Shown: positions 8,449 through 17,238 of the stretch, one piece after another
How the letters are laid out: each line of letters begins with the position of its first letter
Numbering within the stretch: position 1 is the first letter of the stretch
The notes under the pieces: generated by a model
The model's input: only the letters and a program-made list of their open reading frames with translations
What the model was told of the DNA's origin: nothing
Database searches by the model: none
Translations under genes and position numbers: made by a program
NCBI GenBank assembly: GCA_041397725.1
Contig: JAWKVZ010000001.1
Coordinates: forward strand, 124,001 to 188,000
DNA: 64,000 bases
Reading direction: 5' to 3'
Source of the DNA: JAGRKR01 sp041397725
GTDB taxonomy: Bacteria; Pseudomonadota; Alphaproteobacteria; Rhizobiales; Hyphomicrobiaceae

Positions 8449-9606
8449 TCAACGATACTCGCATTCCCCACGCTCGCGCAAAAACATGAGATGGCGCCGG
8501 GCCAGCAGATTGAACTCGCTCTGCCGGAGCTGATCTTCCGCGGCCTCGCGCTTCTTGTCGTCACCCTTCACCGTCTTGCGGCTGCACACGACAAACAACT
8601 CCACCCCGCCATCGCCCACCAGCGCCGGGATCATCTCACCGTCCTTGGCCTGCAGCAGCAGCGTGCGGACGGGGTCCTTGAGAGCGCTCGCCGGTCGCGT
8701 GCCGAGATCCTCGAACTTGGCGTTGGGCACGGCCTTCGCCAGGGTGGGCATCGACTTGCAGCCCTTGAAGCGGCGGCGCAGCGCGTTGGCCTCCGAATAG
8801 CGGCGCGCCATGAGCGCATCGTCGATGCGTCCGCTCAAGAGCAGCGAGATCTTCTGGATGCGCAACTCGACCTGAGCGGTGGTCGGGCTCGTGTCCTTGG
8901 CGAGCATGCGCTCGATGTCCTTCTCGCCGACGGCGATCTGATGTCCGTAACGGCGGCGCACCACCTCGCGCCAGGCGATGTCGGCATGGAACTTGATGCG
9001 CATCGCGGCGAGACTGGTGCCTTGTCCGGCCAGCACCTTGCCGAACTGCTCCTCGGAGAGCTTGTTGCGCTGGGCGATGGAGAGCACGATCTTCTTGACG
9101 TCTGCGGCGGATGGCTTGATGCCGAGGCGCTTGGCCTCCTGCACCTTGAGGCGCTCGTCAATCAATTCGCGCAAGGCCATCTTCCGCAGCTTCGGGCGGA
9201 CCTCCGCCAGGGTCTGGCGGCGCAATCCCTCGACGAACTCCTTCTGCAGCGCCTGCACTTCGGCCTGCGAGCGCGGATTGCGCTTCATGGCAAAAGCGCG
9301 GAAGCGCTGATTGATTTCGGGCGACTTGAGCTTGGCGCGCAGGCGCTGGTTGACCTCGCTGGCGCCGAGCATCATCAGCGAAATGCGCTGATCGACATCG
9401 AATCGCGTGACCGGCTCGTCGTTGACGAGAGCAACGATCGTGACGCCGCCTTCGTCCTTCCGCACCCCCTTCTTGGCTGTCGCGGGCTTGCCCCCGCTGA
9501 CGCTCGGCACGGCCACGCAGCTTGCTGCATAGACCGGAGCTGCAGCTACAGGCGCGAGCAGCATCCCTGCCAGAAGGGCACAAATTCCGGTGGTTCGCTT
9601 GGACAT
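8449..9606 (-). CDS. surA: SurA-like periplasmic chaperone
   Basis: The 385-residue protein has a signal peptide (residues 1 to about 27, ending near AAPVYA), then a SurA N-terminal domain with NDEPVTRFDVDQRISLMM and the ELIDERLKVQEAKRLGI helix. The later part (about residues 225-345) has the length and position of a parvulin domain, but I cannot see the usual active-site signatures, so catalysis is doubtful. SurA helps outer-membrane proteins, LptD above all, reach the membrane; here the gene lies directly downstream of lptD. ATG at 9606 is preferred over the GTG one codon upstream. Family placement is strong, isomerase activity unproven. Confidence 0.85.
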   Translation of the reverse strand: MSKRTTGICALLAGMLLAPVAAAPVYAASCVAVPSVSGGKPATAKKGVRKDEGGVTIVALVNDEPVTRFDVDQRISLMMLGASEVNQRLRAKLKSPEINQRFRAFAMKRNPRSQAEVQALQKEFVEGLRRQTLAEVRPKLRKMALRELIDERLKVQEAKRLGIKPSAADVKKIVLSIAQRNKLSEEQFGKVLAGQGTSLAAMRIKFHADIAWREVVRRRYGHQIAVGEKDIERMLAKDTSPTTAQVELRIQKISLLLSGRIDDALMARRYSEANALRRRFKGCKSMPTLAKAVPNAKFEDLGTRPASALKDPVRTLLLQAKDGEMIPALVGDGGVELFVVCSRKTVKGDDKKREAAEDQLRQSEFNLLARRHLMFLRERGECEYR

Positions 9607-9760
9607 CACGTGGCGCGCGACCTCATGAATGGATTCGATTGTGCATCATAGCGATCTGGCCGATCTGTGGGATTCGGTTTTCCACAGCAGCGTGGCGGCA
9701 GCGTGGCATCGCCAGCGCCGGCGCGGTTGGCGCACACCGCGCCCAGCCGCGGGCGGAGTG

Positions 9761-12151
9761 TCAGAACTTCGGCGGCTGATTGAGCGTGTTGATCTGGCTC
9801 TGCACGGGATCGCTCTTGAACCCGTAGGCGCCGAGGTGCTTGAGCTCGAACCGGAGCATCACCGAGCGATCCGGCCGGATATCCTGGGTCGGATTGGTGA
9901 TGAACGTCTCGGAGTAGTTCACGGAGACGACGAAGCACTCGTCCGCGTATTTCACGCCGATGGTGTCCTGCAGGCGCGTGCGGGCGTCGAGATCGTAGCG
10001 GAGCTGTCCGAGCAGGTACCAGTGGTCGGTCAGCTTGATCTGGGCGGTCTGCACGAGCTCCTGCTGGCTCGAGAACAGGCCGACCACCGGGTCATCCTTG
10101 GTATAGGAGTAGGTGACGGTGCCGGTGAACGGGCCCCAGCTGCCATAGGCTGAAACGTCGGACCGCCTGAGGGCCAAGTCGCGCTCGTCGAAGCGCGCTT
10201 GGCCGACGAAGCGCATGGAACTCGTGGGCGCGATGTAGAGGCCCGTGACATAGTCGGAGCGCCGTGTTTCGAGGCCGGTACCGGGCGTGAATGGCGTGCT
10301 GTCGGAGATCTGATAGCTCTGACCGAGAACGGCGCGCATGTAGGCGCCGCTCCTGAGCTGGAACGTGTACTGGATGCCGACGTTCGCGCGCGTGCCCGTC
10401 TCGATCCGATCGTAGCCCGAGAATTTGTCGACGTCGAACAGCAGCGTGTCGTCGAATACGAGGCTCAGCGCATCCTCGTTGGGCACGCGCTTGTTGGGCA
10501 CCCAGGTCGGCCGCGCCACGATCTGCGCCGTCGGCTCGACGATATGGGTGGCGGTCTTCGTGTGCATCACCAGGGGGTACTGGTAGGTCATGGCGACGGT
10601 CGCCATGCCGCGTGTGATTGTTTCACGGCCATGGACGAGCCCGGTGTCGGGATCGAGCGCATTGGCGACGTAGTAGGCATCGCCGCGGACCTGCGCGAAC
10701 GGCGTGAAGACCTGTCCGAGCCCGTCAATGAGGCGGCGACGCCACGTGAACTGCGCCACGACCCGGCTGCTCTCAGGTCCGGCGTCGCGCGTCAGGCTCA
10801 TGACGTTGGAGTCGAACTTCAACTCGCCGCCGACCACGGGCCGCGCGAAGATGTAGTTGTAGTCGATGACCGGATGGACGCGCGCCTCGGAGTTGGACGT
10901 CTTCGTGTCGTCGAGCAGCAACCCGCCGAAGTGATAGAGATAGGCGCCGAAATAGTTACGGCCACGGATGCCCGTCATGTAGATCGTATTGACGCGGTCC
11001 GTCTGCAGGATGTTGTCGAGCTTGTAGAACCGCCGGAAGGCGTCGTCGCTCTCGAGCGTCACGTGCCAGCCGAGGTTCCACCACGAGGCGATGGCGAGCT
11101 GGCCTTTCGTCTCGACGCTGCCGCGCCAGCGATGCTCCAGTGGCCCCTTGGTGGTGGCGGTGATCTCGTCACGGTCGTCCTGATCGATGCCGGCGAACTT
11201 GATGGTGTACTGGCCGCGGGCCAGCCGATGCCGCCATTCGCCCTGCCAGAGCATGCCCTGTTTGGACGTGTACATCGGGTTGAACAGGAAGTCGTAGTTC
11301 GGCGACAGCGCGAAGTAGTACGGCGTCTGGATGGTCAGGCCGAGGTCTGTCGAGGTGCCGATCTCCGGCACGAGGAAACCGGAGCGCCGCTTCACCGAAG
11401 GGTCGGGATGGCTGAAGTAGGGCAGCCACATGACCGGCACGCCGAACAGCTCGAACGCCGCATCCTGATACGTGATCGAGGCCGCGGGCTGATCGTGAAT
11501 GATGCGCTGGGCCTTGATGCGCCAGAGCACCGGCCGCGACGGGTCGGTCTTGCAGGGTTTGCACGGCGTGAACACGCCGCGCTCGTAGACGGTCTTGCTC
11601 CCCTCCTGGCGGATGGCCCGGCGGGCGGCGATGCGCGTATCGTCCTTGGCGACGACGCGCAGCGATTGCACGAAACCGTCGCGGAAGTCGTCCGTGAGCG
11701 TGATGCGGTCGGCCTGGACGACGGCGCCGTTCGGCTCCTTGATGCGGACGTTGCCGACGGCCGTCAGCGTGTTGGCGCGGCGGTCGTAGGTCACCTCGTC
11801 TGCGAGCAGGACGTAGTTGTTGTAGTAGATCTCGACATTGCCGCGCGCGATCACGCGGTTGCCGGTGTTGTCGTAGATGAGTTCGTCGCCCTGGAGATAG
11901 AGGGGCTGCGTCTGATCGAGCTTCTGGACGGGCGCGCCGAGGATGCCGCTCTTGGATTTCGGGAAGGCGCTCGCCTTCTCTCGGGCGGCCGAGGCTGGCC
12001 CGACGAAACCGACGGTCAGCGCCGAGACCAGCAGCACAAGGATGAGGCGGGCGCCGAGTGCGGCTGTGAACGCACGCTCGCGCACGCCAAGGCCCTTCAG
12101 GCCGCGGCACATCGCTCGCGTCGCTCTTCCCCCACGCACCACTCTAGCCAT
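9761..12151 (-). CDS. lptD: LPS-assembly protein LptD
   Basis: LptD is the outer-membrane barrel that inserts lipopolysaccharide into the outer leaflet. The protein has a hydrophobic signal region, an N-terminal LptA-like jellyroll (RVIARGNVEIYYNNYVLLAD) and a long barrel ending LNQPPKF. A CKPC pair after the jellyroll and a lone Cys near the C-terminus (DECFVVS) are placed as for the disulfides that link the two domains. The ATG at 12151 overlaps the lptG stop by 8 bases, but AGGAGG touches this ATG directly. A GTG at 12142 or 12139 has better spacing and may be the true start. The 9610-9760 gap to the next gene holds no ORF. Confidence 0.93.
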   Translation of the reverse strand: MARVVRGGRATRAMCRGLKGLGVRERAFTAALGARLILVLLVSALTVGFVGPASAAREKASAFPKSKSGILGAPVQKLDQTQPLYLQGDELIYDNTGNRVIARGNVEIYYNNYVLLADEVTYDRRANTLTAVGNVRIKEPNGAVVQADRITLTDDFRDGFVQSLRVVAKDDTRIAARRAIRQEGSKTVYERGVFTPCKPCKTDPSRPVLWRIKAQRIIHDQPAASITYQDAAFELFGVPVMWLPYFSHPDPSVKRRSGFLVPEIGTSTDLGLTIQTPYYFALSPNYDFLFNPMYTSKQGMLWQGEWRHRLARGQYTIKFAGIDQDDRDEITATTKGPLEHRWRGSVETKGQLAIASWWNLGWHVTLESDDAFRRFYKLDNILQTDRVNTIYMTGIRGRNYFGAYLYHFGGLLLDDTKTSNSEARVHPVIDYNYIFARPVVGGELKFDSNVMSLTRDAGPESSRVVAQFTWRRRLIDGLGQVFTPFAQVRGDAYYVANALDPDTGLVHGRETITRGMATVAMTYQYPLVMHTKTATHIVEPTAQIVARPTWVPNKRVPNEDALSLVFDDTLLFDVDKFSGYDRIETGTRANVGIQYTFQLRSGAYMRAVLGQSYQISDSTPFTPGTGLETRRSDYVTGLYIAPTSSMRFVGQARFDERDLALRRSDVSAYGSWGPFTGTVTYSYTKDDPVVGLFSSQQELVQTAQIKLTDHWYLLGQLRYDLDARTRLQDTIGVKYADECFVVSVNYSETFITNPTQDIRPDRSVMLRFELKHLGAYGFKSDPVQSQINTLNQPPKF

Positions 12152-13241
12152 CCTCCTGGTGCACCAGCACCCACAAGGCGACACAGCATCCTACAAGCGC
12201 CGGAACCCAGGCCACAACCCCTGCCGGGGCCAACCCGGCAACACCAATCTGGCGTGCGACCTCTGCAAGTAGGAAAAAGCTGAATCCGGCCCCCATTCCG
12301 ATCACGACCATAGTCTGGATGCCGCCGAACCGGAATGACCGAAGGGACACAGTCGCCCCCAAAAGAACCATGACCAGTAGCAGCGCCGGGCGGCTCAGCA
12401 GAAGCTGGTATTGAACACGGTAGCGTGCCGCCGGAAGCCCTGCTTTTTCAGCGATCTCGATCAGTCCAGGCAACTGCCAGAAGGAGAGCGAGATGACGGA
12501 GCCCAGAGCGTCCAGGACGCGCTCCGGCGTGAGATAGGTGCTGACCACGTAAACACTGTAATGCTCCGGCGGCGCACCGTCGCGCGTGACCCAGACGTCG
12601 CGCAACTCCCAGTAGCCATGGTTCAGCCTTGCGGTCTTGGCATCGATCCGCTCGAGAAAGCGGTGACGCGCGTCGTATTGGAAGACCATCACGCCCGTGA
12701 GTGATAGGCCATTGTCGGCGACGGCCGCCGCCGTGATCACCGAGGGGCCATCCGCGCCGTCCTGACGCAGCCAGGCCCCGCCGCCGGACGTGCGCAGCAG
12801 CGAGGACTGGCGGCCGAACGCCTCGGCGAAGAGCCGCTCGGCCTTGGCGCGCGCAGACGCCGCCATGGGGTTGTAGAGCGTGACCGCGATGACGCCGAGA
12901 GCCAGCGTCACCAGCAGTCCCGGCAGCATGAACTGCCAGACCGAGACGCCGGCGGCCCGGATCACGGTGAGCTCGGATTTGCGCGAGAGGATCAGGAACG
13001 CGGCGATGCTGCCCACCAGCACGGCGAAGGGCAGGGTCAACTCGGCGTAGGCGGGCAACCGCAGCAAGGTCATGTAGATCAATTTGAACGCTGACACCGC
13101 GCCGAACTTGCCGGATTGCCGCAGCAGCTCCACGAAGTCGATCATGAAGATCAGAAGCAGACAAAGCAGGAACGTTCCGAGAATCGTGATGAGGAACCGT
13201 CGCGCCAAGTAGCGTCCGAGCGTGCCGAAGGCTGCGATCAC
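12144..13241 (-). CDS. lptG: LPS export permease LptG
   Basis: LptG is one of two inner-membrane permeases that, with LptF and the ATPase LptB, lift LPS from the inner membrane into the Lpt bridge. The 365-residue YjgP/YjgQ-family protein has three predicted membrane helices before a periplasmic beta-rich domain (roughly residues 125-265) and three after it. It starts with GTG, which overlaps the lptF stop in a GTGA tetranucleotide, so translation is probably coupled. lptD follows with an 8-base overlap. Confidence 0.93.
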   Translation of the reverse strand: MIAAFGTLGRYLARRFLITILGTFLLCLLLIFMIDFVELLRQSGKFGAVSAFKLIYMTLLRLPAYAELTLPFAVLVGSIAAFLILSRKSELTVIRAAGVSVWQFMLPGLLVTLALGVIAVTLYNPMAASARAKAERLFAEAFGRQSSLLRTSGGGAWLRQDGADGPSVITAAAVADNGLSLTGVMVFQYDARHRFLERIDAKTARLNHGYWELRDVWVTRDGAPPEHYSVYVVSTYLTPERVLDALGSVISLSFWQLPGLIEIAEKAGLPAARYRVQYQLLLSRPALLLVMVLLGATVSLRSFRFGGIQTMVVIGMGAGFSFFLLAEVARQIGVAGLAPAGVVAWVPALVGCCVALWVLVHQEDG

Positions 13242-14428
13242 GTCTTAGGCCCCCGCATGGCTGGCCCACCGGGATGCGATCGGAATGCGTCCGCCACCGT
13301 CGTGGCGCGCCGCCGGGGCAGGCGGAGCCGCAACAACCCCGGCTGCATGCGCAACTGTATGACGACGGAGGAGATCAGGATCGCGCCGAGGGGCACGGCA
13401 TACATCAGCGGCACCGCCCCCGCCCTGAGGGTCACGAGGTTGGTTGCTGCCAGGCCCAGGAGCCGGCATCCGGCGGCGGCGAGGAAGCCTAGGACGACCA
13501 TCTGCACACGGTTCTGTCGCGTCGTCTGCGCCTGGCCGACGAAGGCGACGACAATCATGACGAAGGCGAACGGATAGAGCGGACTGGCGAACCGCTCATG
13601 CAGCTCGGAGCGGTACTGCCCCTTCATGTACCTGTAGCTGGGCTCGCTGCGATTGGGATTGAGCAGCTCCGCCAGATAGCGTTCGCGCGGCTTGAGCTGG
13701 AACGTGTCGTCCTTCTGCTCGAAGCGGGCGAGGTCGACGGCATAGCGCTTGAAGACGATGATCTGCGGCGCCGCCGCCTCGTCGCTGCGGCGGATGATGT
13801 GACCGTCGAGCATGACCAGGTAGGCGCCCTTGCCTTCCTTCACGAGCTGGCCGCGCTCGGCGAGATAGGACATGCGCTGCTTCTTGTCCCGGCCGTCGTG
13901 CATCAGGATGCCGAACAGCTCGCCCGAGGGGTAGCCGCGGTCGCGGATATGGAACGTCAGGTCCGACTCGACGGCCGTGAAGGCGCCCGGCTGCACCACC
14001 TGGGAAATCAGATCGGTGCGGATCTGGATGATGGTCTCGCGCAACAGGCGCAGGCTCCACGGCATGACCAGATGGTGCGCGATGAACAATGCCAGGGACA
14101 CGATGGCCGCCAGCGAGAGCAGGGGCTTGAGCACGAACCAGGTCGGCGCCCCCGCCGCCGTCAGCACGATCAGCTCACTGTCGCCGTTGAGCCGGTTGAG
14201 CGTGTGCATGACCGCAATGAGCAGGGCGATCGGCGCGATCAGAGCCATCAGGTTCGGCAGGGCGAGAAAGGTCATGCGCAGGAACATCCAGGCGTCCTGG
14301 CCCTGACCCGTCACGAGATTGAGCTGCTTCAGGGCAGTGGCGATCCACACGATCCCCGTCAACGACAGGAGGATCATCAGCATCGCCCCGCTGCCCTGGC
14401 GGAAGACATAGCGGCTGAATATGCCCAT
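13238..14428 (-). CDS. lptF: LPS export permease LptF
   Basis: This 396-residue YjgP/YjgQ-family protein starts MGIFSRYVFRQGSGAM, with three N-terminal and three C-terminal membrane helices around a periplasmic domain. It pairs with LptG in the LptB2FG extractor. It is called lptF rather than lptG because it comes first, as in the usual lptFG order. It is the first gene of a six-gene minus-strand operon, so the promoter should lie in 14429-14686, shared with the divergent pepA. Confidence 0.92.
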   Translation of the reverse strand: MGIFSRYVFRQGSGAMLMILLSLTGIVWIATALKQLNLVTGQGQDAWMFLRMTFLALPNLMALIAPIALLIAVMHTLNRLNGDSELIVLTAAGAPTWFVLKPLLSLAAIVSLALFIAHHLVMPWSLRLLRETIIQIRTDLISQVVQPGAFTAVESDLTFHIRDRGYPSGELFGILMHDGRDKKQRMSYLAERGQLVKEGKGAYLVMLDGHIIRRSDEAAAPQIIVFKRYAVDLARFEQKDDTFQLKPRERYLAELLNPNRSEPSYRYMKGQYRSELHERFASPLYPFAFVMIVVAFVGQAQTTRQNRVQMVVLGFLAAAGCRLLGLAATNLVTLRAGAVPLMYAVPLGAILISSVVIQLRMQPGLLRLRLPRRRATTVADAFRSHPGGPAMRGPKT

Positions 14429-14569
14429 CTGTCCCAGCGTCCCCCTGCTGCCGGCGCATTATGATCCCGCTCATGCCGGCCGGCGCGCGCGGCTCGTCCC
14501 CGACTCGCCATCCGCGTCTACGTGAGGTGCCACCGTAACATGTCTGAATTTCGACCGCTGCTCATACAC

Positions 14570-14597
14570 TTGCTCTTTGCGGTTGTCGCGATAATGT
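14570..14597 (+). promoter_or_regulatory. Candidate pepA promoter
   Basis: TTGCTC (14570-14575), a 16-base spacer and TAATGT (14592-14597) lie 90 bases before the pepA start in the divergent lptF/pepA region. The match to a sigma-70 promoter is moderate, and no operator is evident. Confidence 0.3.
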
Positions 14598-14686
14598 GAC
14601 CAGCAGCGCGCCTCGCCTTCGACGTTCATGCCCCGGCTACCCGTCCGGTCCTGCCGCGACGGCGACTTGTCCCCTCTGACCTCTGG

Positions 14687-16210
14687 ATGACCCCGATGAC
14701 GCCCCGGATCGAGATCAGCTTTGCTGCCTATGATGCTGCCGAAGAGACGCCGACTGCGGTGCTCTGCGCCCAGGATCTGGATCTGTCGGATCACGTCAAG
14801 GCGCTGATCGGCAAGGCCGAGCCGGCATTCTACAAGGCGGCGGACGTCACCGGCTTCAAGGGGCGCGCACGCTCCAGCATGGAGCTCGTGGCCGTGCCTG
14901 GACTGGCGACGGGGCGGCTCGTCGTCGTCGGCGTGGGACGGCCGGGCGACCTTGCAACGAACGATGTCATCTCCATCGGTGGCGCGGCCTTCGGCGCACT
15001 GGCGCGGCACAAGGCTGCGGCGGCCTGTCTGGTGGCAGATCTGCCCGGCCGCGGCGGCCGCGATGCCGCCGAGACGGCCGCCGACCTCGCCTTCGGCGCT
15101 CTCCTGCGCAGCTACACGTTCGATCGCTATCGCACGCGCAAGCCCGAGGGCGACGACGCGGCCCCTAACGGACTTCAGCGCCTCGTGGTGCGCACGAGCG
15201 ATCCAGACGCCGCCGCCGCGCACTTCGAAAGCCGGCGCAGCATCGCCCACGGCGTCTTTCTCGCCCGCGATCTCGTCAACGAGCCCGCCAATGCGCTCGG
15301 TCCCGAGGAATTCGCCGAGCGCATGGCCGCACTGACGGAGAGCGGGCTCTCGGTCGAGGTGCTCGACGAGGACAAGCTCAGCGCACTCAAGATGCGGGCG
15401 CTGCTGGCCGTGGGGCAGGGGAGCACGCGGCCCTCGCGCGTGGTGGTGATGGAATGGCACGGCGCCAAGTCGAAGCGCGCCAAGCCCGTCTGCTTCGTCG
15501 GCAAGGGTGTGTGCTTCGATACGGGCGGCATCTCGATCAAGCCGGCCGGCGGCATGGAGGACATGAAGGGCGACATGGGCGGGGCAGCCGCCGTGGCCGG
15601 TGTCATGCGCGCGCTTGCCGAGCGCAAAGCCAACGTGAACGCCATCGGCATCATCGGTTTGGTCGAGAACATGCCGTCCGGCAACGCCCAGCGCCCCGGC
15701 GACATCGTCACGTCCATGTCGGGCCAGACGATCGAGGTGATCAATACCGATGCCGAAGGCAGGCTCGTGCTCGCCGACCTGCTCTGGTACGCCCAGGATC
15801 GCTTCAAGCCGCGCTTCATCGTCAACCTCGCGACGCTGACGGGCGCCATTATGGTGGCACTCGGGAAGGAGCACGCCGGGCTCTTCTCGAATTCGGACCG
15901 GCTCGCGGGCGAGCTGACGGACGCCGGGCTTGCGACGGGTGAGAAGGTCTGGCGCATGCCCCTGGCACCGGCCTACGACAAGCTGCTCGAGTCGCGCTTC
16001 GCGGACATGAAGAACATCGGTGGGCGCTGGGGCGGCGCGATCACGGCCGCGCAGTTCCTGCAGCGCTTCATCAAGGGTACGGACTGGGCGCATCTGGACG
16101 TCGCGGGCACGGCCATGGATTCCCCGAAGACGGAAATCAGCCAGAGCTGGGCGTCAGGTTGGGGCGTGCGGCTTCTCGATCGTCTGGTGGCCGACAAGTA
16201 CGAGCGCTAG
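14687..16210 (+). CDS. pepA: Leucyl aminopeptidase (M17)
   Basis: PepA is a cytoplasmic dizinc exopeptidase that removes N-terminal residues from peptides; in some bacteria it also binds DNA at recombination and carAB control sites. The 507-residue protein has the M17 metal and active-site block GKGVCFDTGGISIKPA, then MEDMKGDMGGAAAV and the signature NTDAEGRLVLAD. ATG at 14687 or 14696 could start it. It stands alone, divergent from the lptF operon, and ends about 220 bases before the convergent arfB. Confidence 0.95.
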   Translation: MTPMTPRIEISFAAYDAAEETPTAVLCAQDLDLSDHVKALIGKAEPAFYKAADVTGFKGRARSSMELVAVPGLATGRLVVVGVGRPGDLATNDVISIGGAAFGALARHKAAAACLVADLPGRGGRDAAETAADLAFGALLRSYTFDRYRTRKPEGDDAAPNGLQRLVVRTSDPDAAAAHFESRRSIAHGVFLARDLVNEPANALGPEEFAERMAALTESGLSVEVLDEDKLSALKMRALLAVGQGSTRPSRVVVMEWHGAKSKRAKPVCFVGKGVCFDTGGISIKPAGGMEDMKGDMGGAAAVAGVMRALAERKANVNAIGIIGLVENMPSGNAQRPGDIVTSMSGQTIEVINTDAEGRLVLADLLWYAQDRFKPRFIVNLATLTGAIMVALGKEHAGLFSNSDRLAGELTDAGLATGEKVWRMPLAPAYDKLLESRFADMKNIGGRWGGAITAAQFLQRFIKGTDWAHLDVAGTAMDSPKTEISQSWASGWGVRLLDRLVADKYER

Positions 16211-16289
16211 GTGCGGTGTGAGCGGCCGATCGTCCGGCCATCAAGCCTGTTAATGATCTGATAACACGCGTGAAGATACAGCGTATTTC

Positions 16290-16305
16290 CATAATATATA
16301 TTATG
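16290..16305. promoter_or_regulatory. Perfect 16-bp AT palindrome
   Basis: CATAATATATATTATG is a perfect self-complementary 16-mer of mostly A and T in otherwise GC-rich DNA, in the gap between the ends of pepA and arfB. It could be a protein-binding site or a cruciform-prone spot that absorbs supercoils between convergent genes. No gene start is near, so its role is unknown. Confidence 0.4.
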
Positions 16306-16431
16306 CGAATAGCGGGTGCGGCGGATACGGGTGGCGTCGCAGCGGCTCGGCCGAGCCATCCGACCACAAGTTCGCCGGGCGAGCTGGCACTTTGCCTCCC
16401 GCTCCCCGCCAAGCTGTCCCTCGCCCGGGCC

Positions 16432-16854
16432 TCATTCGCCATCGGCACGCTGACGCCGCATCGACTTGATCCGCCCGCGCTGCTTCTTGGCCTCGAGGCG
16501 CTTTTCGACGCCCGAGCGCGTCGGCCGGGTGGCGATGCGCGGCTTCGGAGGGATCGCGGCCTCGCGGATCAGCTCCACCAGCCGCGCCAGCGCGTCCTCG
16601 CGATTGCGGGACTGGGACCGGTACTGGTTGGCCGTCAGCACCAGCACCCCCTCCTTCGTGAGCCGCTGGCCCGCAAGCGCCATCAGGCGGCGACGGACGG
16701 GCTCCGTCAGCGACGGACTGGCGGCGACATCGAACCGCAACTGGACCGCCGTCGAGACCTTGTTGACGTTCTGCCCGCCCGGCCCTGCCGCTCGGATGAA
16801 CGTCTCCTGGATCTCGTCGGGGTCGATGCTGATGGTCGGGCTCACTCGGATCAT
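16432..16854 (-). CDS. arfB: Alternative ribosome-rescue factor ArfB
   Basis: ArfB (YaeJ) is a codon-independent peptidyl-tRNA hydrolase that frees ribosomes stalled at the end of a broken mRNA. The 140-residue protein has the GGQ motif at residues 26-28 (AAGPGGQNVNK) and a basic C-terminal tail (EKRLEAKKQRGRIKSMRRQR) like the one that enters the empty mRNA channel. Size and layout match ArfB rather than a full release factor. The structured repeats at 16901-17148 lie just upstream of its start, in the presumed promoter and leader region. Confidence 0.93.
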   Translation of the reverse strand: MIRVSPTISIDPDEIQETFIRAAGPGGQNVNKVSTAVQLRFDVAASPSLTEPVRRRLMALAGQRLTKEGVLVLTANQYRSQSRNREDALARLVELIREAAIPPKPRIATRPTRSGVEKRLEAKKQRGRIKSMRRQRADGE

Positions 16855-17238
16855 CGGTCCTGCTCACGGCTCCCTTGGACTTGCAAGCGACACGCTAGGG
16901 TGCGATCGATGGAGATGGAAGCGCGAAGCGCTGCCATCGAGGTCGTGAATCGCGCTGCCAAGGCTGCGATCGATGGAGATGGATCGCACCATCGAGCTGT
17001 GGGCGCACCCTGCTGCGGGCGCAAGGCTGCGATCGATGGAGATGGAAGCGCGAAGCGCTGCCATCGAGGTCGTGAATCGCACCCTCCTGTGGGCGCAAAG
17101 CTGCGATCGATGGAGATGGAAGCGCGAAGCGTTGCCATCGAGGTCGTTCCGAGCGCTCAAGGCTCGGCGTGGTTCACGCCCATAGCGTCTGTCAACACCA
17201 GCGGCGCGTCGTGCACGGCCGTCATCGCCGGGAGCGCC
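16855..17238. other. Intergenic region arfB-mazG with repeats
   Basis: This 384-base gap separates the divergent arfB and mazG genes and holds the repeat array described separately. The mazG frame stays open through it, giving repeated MEMEARS-type peptides, but that is a by-product of repeat length and composition. No other gene is supported. The promoters for both genes must lie in or beside the array. Confidence 0.6.
16901..17148. repeat. Four-copy array of hairpin-forming repeats
   Basis: Copies start at 16901, 16965, 17028 and 17102. Copies 1 and 3 share 53 bases, copy 4 shares 47 with one change, and copy 2 keeps only the first 19 and then diverges. Each copy keeps GATGG followed by CCATC. 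In copies 1 and 3 the arms enclose a second stem, AGCGC-GAA-GCGCT; copy 4 has GCGTT, still able to pair as RNA through G-U. Copy 2 has a 6-base loop instead. The segments between copies 2-3 and 3-4 also share a GTGGGCGCA-like or GCGGGCGCA-like stretch. Family and function are unknown to me. Confidence 0.85.

Noticed and set aside
16250..16264. CtrA-like site TTAA-N7-ATAA
   Set aside because: It has a mismatch in the second half and lies past the end of pepA with no gene start nearby, so chance is more likely.
16901..17148. CRISPR-like array
   Set aside because: The repeated unit is longer than the intervals, the intervals share sequence with each other, copies are degenerate, and no cas gene is present.
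16270..17238. N-terminal extension of MazG through the repeat array
   Set aside because: The extension encodes repeated low-complexity peptides, overlaps arfB, and an ATG with a good ribosome site at 17239 gives the normal MazG start.
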